Part shown: in pieces, positions 1 through 7,690 of the stretch | Layout: each line of letters begins with the position of its first letter | Numbering within the stretch: the stretch's first letter is position 1 | Assembly (NCBI RefSeq): GCF_000812865.1 | Contig: NZ_JSYL01000001.1 | Location: forward strand, 186,001-250,000 | DNA length: 64,000 nt | Direction: 5' to 3' | DNA from: Kaistella jeonii | Lineage (GTDB): Bacteria > Bacteroidota > Bacteroidia > Flavobacteriales > Weeksellaceae | Notes under the pieces: generated by a model | Database searches by the model: none | Told to the model about the DNA's origin: nothing | The model's input: the letters and a program-made list of their open reading frames with translations, nothing else | Made by a program: the position numbers and the translations under genes

Positions 1-67
1 CGAGAAAGGTGCTTCCCGAAACCGAAGGTTGTGTATCTATTATTTTTTGCAGATTCTTTTCAGTCAT
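1..67 (-). CDS. Partial CDS running off the left edge, N-terminal 22 residues
   Basis: An ATG (complement of CAT at 65-67) opens a leftward frame that stays open to base 1 and begins MTEKNLQKIIDTQPSVSG. It starts 14 bases downstream of the stop of the exonuclease III gene and reads the same way, so it is probably the next gene of that transcript. Too little is visible to name a family. The reading is supported only by position, start codon and the uninterrupted frame. Confidence 0.4.
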   Translation of the reverse strand, partial: MTEKNLQKIIDTQPSVSGSTFL

Positions 68-80
68 TATTTTTTCAATA

Positions 81-860
81 TTATTTTACATTTTCTAATT
101 CAATCCAAACCGGACAATGATCACTTGATTTTTCCCAACCACGAACGTCTTTGTCAACTTTACCTCTTTTAAGGAGCGGCACCACTTCCGGTGACAGTAA
201 AAAATGATCAATTCTCATTCCTGCATTACGTTCGTACGCTTTTCGAAAATAGTCAAAAAAAGTATAGATGGTTTCAGTCGGATATAAATGTCGCAACGCA
301 TCCGTCCAACCTTGGCTGGTCAAGTTTTCAAATGCTTTTCGAACTTCAGGTAAGAAAAGTCCGTCGTTCTTGTATTTCTCAGGTTTGTAAACATCTTTTT
401 CATTCGGAATAACATTAAAATCTCCGATAAGCAAAACCTTTTTCCCTGAAGTAATGAGCATTTCTGCGTGAGCGTCCAATCTTTCAAACCATCGCATTTT
501 GTAATCGAACTTTGGTCCTGGAGTTGGATTTCCATTGGGTAAATAAATACACGCAATGATCAGATCTTTAATTTTCACTTCCAGATAACGACTTGCTTCC
601 ACTTCATCTTCACCGGGTAGATCGGTACGGGAAATTACAGGTTTTTCCAGCTTTGATAAAACCGCTACTCCATTCCAACTTTTCTGACCGAGCCAAACGG
701 AATGATAACCTGCTTCTAAGATTTCAGCTTCCGGGAATTTATCCTGCGGAGCTTTTAATTCCTGCAAACAAACAATATCAGGTTGCGATTCTTCGAGCCA
801 TCTTAAAAGAACGGGCAATCGTCCGTTCACTCCATTTACGTTATAAGTTGCGATTTTCAT
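81..860 (-). CDS. xth: Exodeoxyribonuclease III
   Basis: A 259-aa member of the exonuclease III/AP endonuclease family (EEP fold), which cuts DNA 5' of abasic sites and removes 3' blocking groups in base-excision repair. The family motifs are in order: MKIATYNVNGV at the N terminus, LQELKA with the metal-binding Glu near 36, LIGDFNV near 147, RIDHFLL near 217 and the C-terminal SSDHCPVW with the catalytic His. Length is normal. It is divergent from the Ku gene, with about 95 bases between the starts, and opens a long run of DNA-repair genes. Family assignment is secure. Cytoplasmic. Confidence 0.95.
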   Translation of the reverse strand: MKIATYNVNGVNGRLPVLLRWLEESQPDIVCLQELKAPQDKFPEAEILEAGYHSVWLGQKSWNGVAVLSKLEKPVISRTDLPGEDEVEASRYLEVKIKDLIIACIYLPNGNPTPGPKFDYKMRWFERLDAHAEMLITSGKKVLLIGDFNVIPNEKDVYKPEKYKNDGLFLPEVRKAFENLTSQGWTDALRHLYPTETIYTFFDYFRKAYERNAGMRIDHFLLSPEVVPLLKRGKVDKDVRGWEKSSDHCPVWIELENVK

Positions 861-955
861 TTCTCCAGAATTTTATTCAAAGTTAATCAGATTATTAAAC
901 CTTTCTTTTTTTTGGAAGCATTTTTGATGTGAAAACCGAAAATAAATTGAAGATT

Positions 956-1735
956 ATGAGAGCAATTTGGAACGGTGCAATTGGTTTTGGTTTGGTGAAC
1001 ATTCCTATTAAATTATATTCGGCGACCGAAGAAAGCAATATCGATTTAGATATGTTGGATAAAGATGATCTGCAGAATATCAATTTTAAAAGAGTCAATT
1101 CAAAAACCGGAAAGGAAGTACAGTGGGCAAATATTGTGAAAGGATACAAAATGGAAGATCGCTACATTGTTCTTGATAAAGAAGATTTCGAAGAAGTGAG
1201 TCCGGAAAAATCTAAGATTCTCAACATCAAACAATTTGTGGACATTAATGAAATTGACAGCGCTTATTTCGAAAGTTCTTACTTTCTGGAACCTCAGAAA
1301 AACGGCGAAGAAGCCTATCGACTTTTATTAAAAGCACTTTTGAAAACTAAAATGGCGGGAATCGGAACATTTATTTTAAGAGAAAAAGAAATTCTGTGTT
1401 TGGTTCGTCCCTATGAAGACAAAGTTTTGATGGTGAACAGAATGCGTTATCCAGAAGAGATAAGATCGTTTGAAGACTTAAAACTTCCGACTGCGAAAAA
1501 ACCGAAAGACGAAGAAATGGCAATGGCAGAATCTCTCATCAAGCAGTTGGCGACAAAATTCGATCCTGAAAAATACAAAAATACCTACAATGATGATCTC
1601 ATGAAAATTATTGAAGCCAAAGCAAAAGGCAAAACTAAAAAGGTAGAAACCAAAGAAGAAGTTTCCGCAAAAGCAACCGATTTAATGGCCCAATTAAAAG
1701 CAAGTTTAGAAGCCGGAAAAGTAAAAGCGAGTTAA
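956..1735 (+). CDS. ku: Ku protein, non-homologous end joining
   Basis: Bacterial Ku homodimers bind and protect double-strand DNA ends and recruit LigD. The N terminus MRAIWNGAIGFGLVNIPIKL is the family signature. The core covers about residues 1-200, followed by a Lys/Glu-rich tail (roughly 205-259), the part that contacts LigD and DNA in known Ku proteins. An in-frame GTG at 929 would add nine residues (MKTENKLKI), but the ATG at 956 places the conserved MRAIWNG at the start and is preferred. The ligD gene follows after 56 bases on the same strand, giving the standard two-gene NHEJ cassette. Confidence 0.95.
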   Translation: MRAIWNGAIGFGLVNIPIKLYSATEESNIDLDMLDKDDLQNINFKRVNSKTGKEVQWANIVKGYKMEDRYIVLDKEDFEEVSPEKSKILNIKQFVDINEIDSAYFESSYFLEPQKNGEEAYRLLLKALLKTKMAGIGTFILREKEILCLVRPYEDKVLMVNRMRYPEEIRSFEDLKLPTAKKPKDEEMAMAESLIKQLATKFDPEKYKNTYNDDLMKIIEAKAKGKTKKVETKEEVSAKATDLMAQLKASLEAGKVKAS

Positions 1736-1791
1736 ATTTTAAAATAATTTTCTCAAAAATGAAACTTTTTAATCTTCAAATAAATTTCTAA

Positions 1792-4329
1792 ATGGCACTC
1801 GAGGAATACAATAAAAAGCGGGATTTCGAGCAAACATCTGAACCAAAAGGCAAAAGCGAAAGTGGTAAAGGAAAATTGAAATTTGTCATTCAACGCCACG
1901 CTGCAAGCCGGCTTCATTATGATTTCCGTTTAGAAATGGACGGTGTTTTAAAAAGCTGGGCTATTCCAAAAGGTCCCTCTTTAAATCCGGAAGATAAACG
2001 CTTGGCGATGATGGTTGAAGATCACCCTTATTCCTACCGAACGTTTGAAGGAAGCATTCCGAAAGGTAATTATGGCGCTGGAGAAGTGGAGATCTGGGAT
2101 GAAGGAACGTATGAACCTTTAGAAAAAGTGAAAGGCAAAACCGATGATCTCATCATGCGAAATGAACTTCACAAAGAATCTTTAAAAATTGTTCTTCACG
2201 GAAAAAAATTAAAGGGGGAATTTGCCATGGTCAAAATTAAAAATTCCACGGATGGAAATCCCTGGCTGCTCATTAAACACAAAGATCAATACGCCACCGA
2301 TTTCTATGATGCGGAAGAAAATACAGATCCCAATTCGAAAGTAACTGAAGTTTTGGAAGCCAAAAAAGGAAACTCTAAAAGTAAATCTGAGGATTCTGTA
2401 AAAACTTTTAAAAATTATGCTCCTTCTCTTTCTAAAGAAAAAAAACTCACCAAATTTATCACGCCAATGTTGGCCGAAACTGCGCCGAAACCTTTCAGCG
2501 GAAAAGACTGGGCATTCGAAATAAAATGGGATGGTTATCGAGCGATTGCAGATTTACGAAACGGCGTTCAACTCTACTCTCGAAACGGCCTCTCCTACCT
2601 GGAGAAATTTAAAAAAGTGGTCAATTCTCTGAAATTACAGGATCACGAAATAGTTCTGGACGGGGAACTGGTTGCGTACGATAACAAAGGAAAACCGAAT
2701 TTCCAATGGCTGCAAAGAATCAGCGATCATCCCAATTTAACGGTTTTTTATCAGGTTTTTGATTTGCTGTGGTTGAACGGACATTCCACGGAAAATCTGA
2801 GTTTTTTACAGCGAAAAGAATTGTTGAAAGAAGCTTTAAAGGAAACCGAATTTGTAAAATACCACGATCATATTCTAGAAAAAGGCGAAGATTTTTTCAA
2901 ACTCATCGAAAAAATGGACCTGGAAGGAATGATGGCCAAAAAAATTGACAGCACTTATCAGGAAGGCATTAGAAACGGTGACTGGCTGAAAGTGAAAAGT
3001 CAACAAACCGAAGAGGTTTTGATTTGCGGATTTACCGCGCCGAAAGGAAGCAGGAAAAAATTTGGATCTTTAATTTTAGGACGATATGAAGGGAAAGAAC
3101 TTATTTTTTGTGGTCATACCGGAACAGGTTTCAGCGATAAAACTTTAAAAGAACTTCATGAAAAAATGGAACCGCTCATTATTTCGAAATCGCCTTTCAA
3201 GGTAATACCAAAAGCCAATGATAAACCAACCTGGATCAAACCTGAACTGATCGCGGAAATTAAATTTACAGAACTAACGGAAGAGCATATTTTTCGTCAT
3301 CCGGTTTTTATGAGGTTGCGCGAAGATCTGAATCCAGAAGATTTAAATTTTGAAACTACAGAAATGAAGGAAGAAGAAAAAGTTGTTCCCGTGAAAAAAA
3401 CGATAGAGAAACGGGACGCAGAAAAACTTCAGAAAATCGATAAGCAAAAGATTAAGCTCACGAATCAAAATAAGATCTATTTCCCAAAAGATAATGTGAC
3501 AAAAGGTGATCTGATCGATTATTACCAAAGTGTTTCCAAATATATTCTACCCCATTTGAAAAACCGTCCGCAATCGATGAACCGTTTTCCGAACGGGATC
3601 GATGGAATGAGTTTCTATCAAAAAGATGCTTCCGAAGAAACACCTGATTGGATTGATATCGAGAAAGTATTTTCGGAATCGAGTGACAAATACATCAATT
3701 ATATTCTTTGCAACGATAAAGCGACAATGGCTTATATGAATAATTTGGGCTGCATCGAATTTAACGTTTGGACCAGCCAAATCAAAACCATCGATAATCC
3801 GGACTACTTGGTTTTGGATCTGGATCCTTCTGACAATAATACTTTTGATGACGTCATTGAAACAGCGAAAATGGCGAAAACAATTATGGATAAAGGAAAC
3901 ATTGAAGGCTATTGCAAAACTTCCGGAAGTTCGGGAATTCATATTTATATTCCGATGGGTGCAAAATATTCTTTTGAACAGGTGAAAAATTTTGGACATA
4001 TTCTAATGCAGTTCGTTCAGCAAGAACTTCCAGAAATGACCACTTTGGAAAGAGCTTTACAAAAACGAGATAAGAATAAAATTTATCTCGATTACCTTCA
4101 AAACCGTCGCGGACAAACCTTAGCAAGCGTTTACAGTTTAAGACCAAAAAATGGCGCTCCAGTTTCCATGCCTCTTGAATGGAATGAATTAAAACCAGGA
4201 TTAAAACCAACCGATTTTAACATCGAAAATGCTTTAGAAAGAATTAAAAAAAATGGAGATCTCTTCAAACCCGTTTTAGGTAAGGGAATTGATCTTTTGA
4301 AAGCGATTGATCTTTTAGGAAAGGAATAA
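1792..4329 (+). CDS. ligD: NHEJ DNA ligase LigD (phosphoesterase-ligase-polymerase)
   Basis: An 845-aa three-domain enzyme that trims, fills and seals double-strand breaks with Ku. (1) The 3'-phosphoesterase domain, about 30-165, has LHYDFRLEMDG at 41-51 and WAIPKGPS. (2) The ATP-dependent ligase, about 220-520, has motif I EIKWDGYR with adenylated Lys245, EGMMAK at 379-384 and WLKVK at 398-402. (3) The C-terminal AEP-type primase/polymerase, about 555-845, has the metal-binding DLDP at 676-679 and SGSSGIHIYIP. The order PE-LIG-POL is the Pseudomonas type, not the mycobacterial POL-PE-LIG order. All three domains look complete. It probably shares a transcript with ku. Confidence 0.97.
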   Translation: MALEEYNKKRDFEQTSEPKGKSESGKGKLKFVIQRHAASRLHYDFRLEMDGVLKSWAIPKGPSLNPEDKRLAMMVEDHPYSYRTFEGSIPKGNYGAGEVEIWDEGTYEPLEKVKGKTDDLIMRNELHKESLKIVLHGKKLKGEFAMVKIKNSTDGNPWLLIKHKDQYATDFYDAEENTDPNSKVTEVLEAKKGNSKSKSEDSVKTFKNYAPSLSKEKKLTKFITPMLAETAPKPFSGKDWAFEIKWDGYRAIADLRNGVQLYSRNGLSYLEKFKKVVNSLKLQDHEIVLDGELVAYDNKGKPNFQWLQRISDHPNLTVFYQVFDLLWLNGHSTENLSFLQRKELLKEALKETEFVKYHDHILEKGEDFFKLIEKMDLEGMMAKKIDSTYQEGIRNGDWLKVKSQQTEEVLICGFTAPKGSRKKFGSLILGRYEGKELIFCGHTGTGFSDKTLKELHEKMEPLIISKSPFKVIPKANDKPTWIKPELIAEIKFTELTEEHIFRHPVFMRLREDLNPEDLNFETTEMKEEEKVVPVKKTIEKRDAEKLQKIDKQKIKLTNQNKIYFPKDNVTKGDLIDYYQSVSKYILPHLKNRPQSMNRFPNGIDGMSFYQKDASEETPDWIDIEKVFSESSDKYINYILCNDKATMAYMNNLGCIEFNVWTSQIKTIDNPDYLVLDLDPSDNNTFDDVIETAKMAKTIMDKGNIEGYCKTSGSSGIHIYIPMGAKYSFEQVKNFGHILMQFVQQELPEMTTLERALQKRDKNKIYLDYLQNRRGQTLASVYSLRPKNGAPVSMPLEWNELKPGLKPTDFNIENALERIKKNGDLFKPVLGKGIDLLKAIDLLGKE

Positions 4330-4386
4330 TATTACATTTTGATCATCAATAGATTAATTTGGTAACATATTTGATAGAAATTTTGC

Positions 4387-4824
4387 ATGAAAACTCAGAA
4401 CTACGCCAATCACCGAAAATTTTACGCTCCACATCATTTTATTTATTTACCGCTTCTGCTTATTTTAGAAGTATTAGGAATAAGAAAAATTTTTACAGAT
4501 GAAAGCAATCAATTGACGTGGATTTTATTTTCAGTTGTGATTTTCCTTCTTTTTTATCTTGCCTTTATGTTGCGTCAACATTACGCTTTAGGAAATCAAA
4601 ACCGAATTATTCGGTTAGAATTCAAACAAAGATATTTTGAACTGTTTGGTAAAGGTTCCGACGAGATTGTAGAAAAATTAAATTTTGGTCAGATTGCTGC
4701 ATTAAGATTTGCAGACGACGACGAATTCAAAATTTTATTAGCAAAGGCAATTTCTCAAAATATATCAGGTGACGAAATTAAAAAATCAATAACCAATTGG
4801 AAGCCTGATTTCAACCGCGTTTAA
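4387..4824 (+). CDS. DUF6526-type small membrane protein
   Basis: A 145-aa protein starting MKTQNYANHRKFYAPHHF, an N terminus I associate with the DUF6526 family of Bacteroidota. Two hydrophobic segments at roughly 17-35 and 43-62 form a membrane hairpin. The C-terminal 80 residues are charged and probably cytoplasmic. Function is unknown. It lies 57 bases downstream of ligD on the same strand and may be co-transcribed, but nothing in the sequence ties it to repair. Confidence 0.7.
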   Translation: MKTQNYANHRKFYAPHHFIYLPLLLILEVLGIRKIFTDESNQLTWILFSVVIFLLFYLAFMLRQHYALGNQNRIIRLEFKQRYFELFGKGSDEIVEKLNFGQIAALRFADDDEFKILLAKAISQNISGDEIKKSITNWKPDFNRV

Positions 4825-4864
4825 AAAATTAACATTAAATAATAAACCTTAAAAATTTACGATC

Positions 4865-5029
4865 ATGAAAAAGTTTACCTTACTCAGTTTAGCTGTATTT
4901 GCATTTCTTTCTTTAACAAGTTGTGAAGCCATCGGAACCATATTTAAAGCCGGAATGTGGTGGGCTTTTATCCTTATCGCGGCAGTTGTAGGTTTAATTA
5001 TATGGTTATTTACAAGAGGAAAAAATTAA
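4865..5029 (+). CDS. Small lipoprotein/membrane peptide (54 aa)
   Basis: A short frame starting at ATG 4865. It has a signal sequence MKKFTLLSLAVFAFLSLTSC with lipobox LTSC, so the mature protein would begin at Cys20. One transmembrane helix (about residues 31-48, WWAFILIAAVVGLIIW) and a basic tail TRGKN follow. Similar peptides occur widely in flavobacteria and are sometimes mislabelled phosphatidate cytidylyltransferase. It is preceded by an A+T-rich leader and followed by a hairpin, as expected for an expressed small gene. Function unknown. Confidence 0.65.
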   Translation: MKKFTLLSLAVFAFLSLTSCEAIGTIFKAGMWWAFILIAAVVGLIIWLFTRGKN

Positions 5030-5085
5030 TTATTTCCTTTGAAAATCTCCTTTAAACCGAGACTTGTTTAAATTTGAACGATTAT

Positions 5086-5134
5086 AAAAAGAAAGAACCG
5101 GCGTTGATCAATCAGAGTCTTATTCTTTCTTTTT
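5086..5134 (+). terminator. Putative intrinsic terminator after the small lipoprotein gene
   Basis: A perfect 12-bp inverted repeat AAAAAGAAAGAA (5086-5097) / TTCTTTCTTTTT (5123-5134) with a 25-base loop, continuing into a T-rich run. The stem is weak because it is A/T-rich. It lies between two rightward genes, ending the ku-ligD-side transcript before topoisomerase IB. Confidence 0.4.
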
Positions 5135-5221
5135 GTTTTTTAGAACTCTTTATTGAAAATCTTCTACGAAGTCGTAATTAATTTTTAATGATTTTATAGT
5201 CTCCCAATTACAAGTTTTCCA

Positions 5222-6331
5222 ATGAAAAATCCTGAAACCGATCTTATCGCCTCTTTAACTCCTTCAAAAATTCTAAAAATCATGAAGGATCCCGTAAAAT
5301 CTGCAAAAGCAGTGCACCTGACTTACACGTCTGATCACGAATATGATGGAATCGTGAGAAGGAAATCTGGTAAAAAATATGCCTACTTTATAGGAGACGA
5401 AAAAATAAAAGATCAAGAAGAAATTCAACGCATCAACAAACTGGCAATTCCGCCCGCCTGGGAAAATGTGTGGATCTGTTCTCTACAAAATGGTCATCTT
5501 CAGGCAACCGGTATCGATGCGAAACAACGCAAACAATATCGTTATCATTCACTTTGGAATGCTTTGCGGAACCATACCAAATTTTACCGTATGCTTCAGT
5601 TTGGTTATGCTTTACCACAAATGCGGTTGCAGTTAGAAAAAGATCTTGCTCTCAGAAATTTAGAAAAGACCAAAGTTCTTGCAGTGGTCGTGAGCTTAAT
5701 GGAAAGAACGAATATTAGGATCGGTAATAACGTGTATGAAAAATTATACGGCTCTTTTGGTTTAACTACTTTGAAAGACCGACATGTCAATATTCAAGGA
5801 CAAAAAATGCATTTCTCTTTTAAAGGTAAAAAAGGGATTTATCATGACATCGATCTGAAAAATAATAAACTGGCGAAAGCTGTCCAGAACTGTAAAGATA
5901 TTCCCGGTAAAGAACTCTTTCAATATTATGATGAAGACGGAAAAAGGCACGCGATTGAATCTGGAATGGTCAACGAATATATTAAGGAGATCAGCGGCGA
6001 CGATTTTACTGCGAAAGATTTTAGAACTTGGTCAGGAACCGTGAATGCGTTAATTGCTTTTAAAGAAATTGGAGAAGCAGAAAATGATAGAGAATATAAA
6101 TCTAAAGTAAAAGAAGCTTTAGAAGTGGTCGCATCTCACTTGGGAAATACAGGAAATGTTTGTCGAAAATATTATGTTCATCCTTTAGTTATCAATCTTT
6201 ACGAGAACCATTCCATCAAAAAATATATGGACGAACTCGATCAAATCGAAGTAAATGATGGGAAAACTGGTTTAACGAAAGAGGAAACCGTCGTGATGAA
6301 AATATTAGAAAATGAAAAATTACAGTCCTAG
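5222..6331 (+). CDS. DNA topoisomerase IB (poxvirus type)
   Basis: A 369-aa type IB topoisomerase that relaxes supercoils through a 3'-phosphotyrosyl intermediate. The N-terminal domain (about 30-120) contains the typical LAIPPAWENVWIC segment. The catalytic domain includes ERTNIRIGN (161-169), a tyrosine-recombinase-like KDFRTWSGT (265-273) and CRKYYVHP (314-321), in which Tyr318 is the likely nucleophile. The length fits bacterial relatives such as the Deinococcus enzyme. It lies just after the NHEJ cassette, separated by about 190 bases and a hairpin, so it probably has its own promoter. Confidence 0.93.
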   Translation: MKNPETDLIASLTPSKILKIMKDPVKSAKAVHLTYTSDHEYDGIVRRKSGKKYAYFIGDEKIKDQEEIQRINKLAIPPAWENVWICSLQNGHLQATGIDAKQRKQYRYHSLWNALRNHTKFYRMLQFGYALPQMRLQLEKDLALRNLEKTKVLAVVVSLMERTNIRIGNNVYEKLYGSFGLTTLKDRHVNIQGQKMHFSFKGKKGIYHDIDLKNNKLAKAVQNCKDIPGKELFQYYDEDGKRHAIESGMVNEYIKEISGDDFTAKDFRTWSGTVNALIAFKEIGEAENDREYKSKVKEALEVVASHLGNTGNVCRKYYVHPLVINLYENHSIKKYMDELDQIEVNDGKTGLTKEETVVMKILENEKLQS

Positions 6332-6452
6332 AGATTAAATTCACTTAAAAAAAATTTGTCTTTAATTTTTAGTCTGTTTTAATACCTTTTACAGAAATAA
6401 CGTATATCATCAATAAGGTCAATAGTAAAAATCTATACCATATTTTTTATAA

Positions 6453-6470
6453 TAGAACAATTTTGTTCTA
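6453..6470. promoter_or_regulatory. Palindrome upstream of the FAS1 lipoprotein gene
   Basis: TAGAACAA-TT-TTGTTCTA is an 18-base palindrome with perfect 8-bp arms. It ends immediately before CATTTG, so TACATTTG (6469-6476) matches the Bacteroidota -7 consensus TAnnTTTG. A repressor or activator bound here would overlap the promoter of the gene starting at 6502. No clear -33 TTG is visible at the usual distance. The binding protein is unknown. Confidence 0.45.
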
Positions 6471-6501
6471 CATTTGAATAATAATTAAAAATATAAATAT
6501 T

Positions 6502-7458
6502 ATGAAACATTTATTTAAAACCTTCGCAGTATTATTTTGCGCAAGTATGTTGACTTTCTCTTGTGCGAGTAAAGATGACGAAACAACAATGGACTCACCA
6601 AAATCCATTTATGAATTAGCATCTGCTGACTCTGATTTATCAAGTTTAAAAGCTGCAATCGACAAAGCAGGTCTTTCTGCAACTTTGAATGGATCTGGAA
6701 CTTTTACCGTTTTCGCACCTTCGAATGCTGCATTCGCTGCGTTTTTAACAGCAAACGGTTTTGCAAGCCTTAATGATGTTCCTAATGATCTGTTGAAACA
6801 AGTTTTATTAAACCACGTTCTTGCTACAAAAGTAATGGCAGCACAAGTAACTACAGGATATGTTTCTACTCTTGCAAAAGGAGCAGCTTCTTCCACAAGA
6901 GCGCTAAGTATGTTTATCAATACAGCATCTGGTGTAAAAATTAATGGCGTTTCAAACGTTACTAAAACTGATATCATGGCTACAAACGGCGTTATTCACA
7001 AAGTTGATGCAGTAATCGGATTGCCAACAATTGTGACGCATGCAGCGGCAAACCCGAACTTTACCTCTTTAGTTGCAGCTTTAACCAGAGCAGATCAACC
7101 TAACTTCGTATCTATTTTGGGTGGTACAGCAAATTCTCCGTTTACGGTTTTCGCTCCAACAAATATGGCATTTACTAATTTATTAACCGAATTGAGTTTG
7201 CCAAATTTAGCAGCGATTCCAGGAGCAACTTTAACATCTGTTCTTAAATATCATGTCGTTGCCGGTGCAAATGTAGCTTCTACAGACATTACCGATAATA
7301 TGATTGTTCCGACTTTCCAGGGAGAAACATTTAAAATCACAACTACAGGTGGCGTAAAAATCACTGACCAAAACAATAGAATATCAAACGTCATTGCGAC
7401 TGATGTTCAGTGTTCAAACGGTATTATTCACGTATTAGATAGAGTTTTATTACCATAG
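6502..7458 (+). CDS. Lipoprotein with two fasciclin (FAS1) domains
   Basis: A 318-aa exported protein. The signal peptide ends in a lipobox (LTFSC, lipidated Cys21), then a short acidic linker and two FAS1 repeats at about 35-175 and 178-318. Both carry the FAS1 hallmarks: TVFAPSNAAFAAF near 68 and TVFAPTNMAFTNL near 214, with closing NGVIHKVDAVI and NGIIHVLDRVL. FAS1 domains mediate adhesion or protein contacts at the cell surface. It is monocistronic, with a palindrome in its promoter region and a hairpin terminator behind it. Confidence 0.93.
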   Translation: MKHLFKTFAVLFCASMLTFSCASKDDETTMDSPKSIYELASADSDLSSLKAAIDKAGLSATLNGSGTFTVFAPSNAAFAAFLTANGFASLNDVPNDLLKQVLLNHVLATKVMAAQVTTGYVSTLAKGAASSTRALSMFINTASGVKINGVSNVTKTDIMATNGVIHKVDAVIGLPTIVTHAAANPNFTSLVAALTRADQPNFVSILGGTANSPFTVFAPTNMAFTNLLTELSLPNLAAIPGATLTSVLKYHVVAGANVASTDITDNMIVPTFQGETFKITTTGGVKITDQNNRISNVIATDVQCSNGIIHVLDRVLLP

Positions 7459-7480
7459 TTTTTAAGTTTTTAATAGTTGA

Positions 7481-7518
7481 GAATACATCTTTTTTTTATA
7501 AAAGGTGTATTCTTTTTT
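7481..7518 (+). terminator. Intrinsic terminator of the FAS1 gene
   Basis: GAATACATCTTTT pairs with AAAAGGTGTATTC across a short AT loop, with one G-T pair, and is followed by TTTTTT. It starts 23 bases after the FAS1 stop codon. Confidence 0.75.
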
Positions 7519-7690
7519 AAACCTCTAAACTAAAAATCCCAGATCCTTTTTTAAAATTTTATTTCCGTGTCGGACATATTCCTTTTAAAACAATACTTTT
7601 GCAGCGCTCAATTTTCCTCTTTAAACAATGTTAAATTGATACTTGCTGATTATTAATTTAAACTGTTCTTACCTCCTTTAAAAAATAACT

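Noticed and set aside
593-886. 97-codon rightward frame opposite exonuclease III
   Set aside because: Antisense to a certain gene, with no recognisable domain.
3343-4210. Several antisense frames of 61-150 codons opposite ligD
   Set aside because: They lie wholly inside a gene with clear domain motifs and have no family resemblance; they are shadows of its codon pattern.
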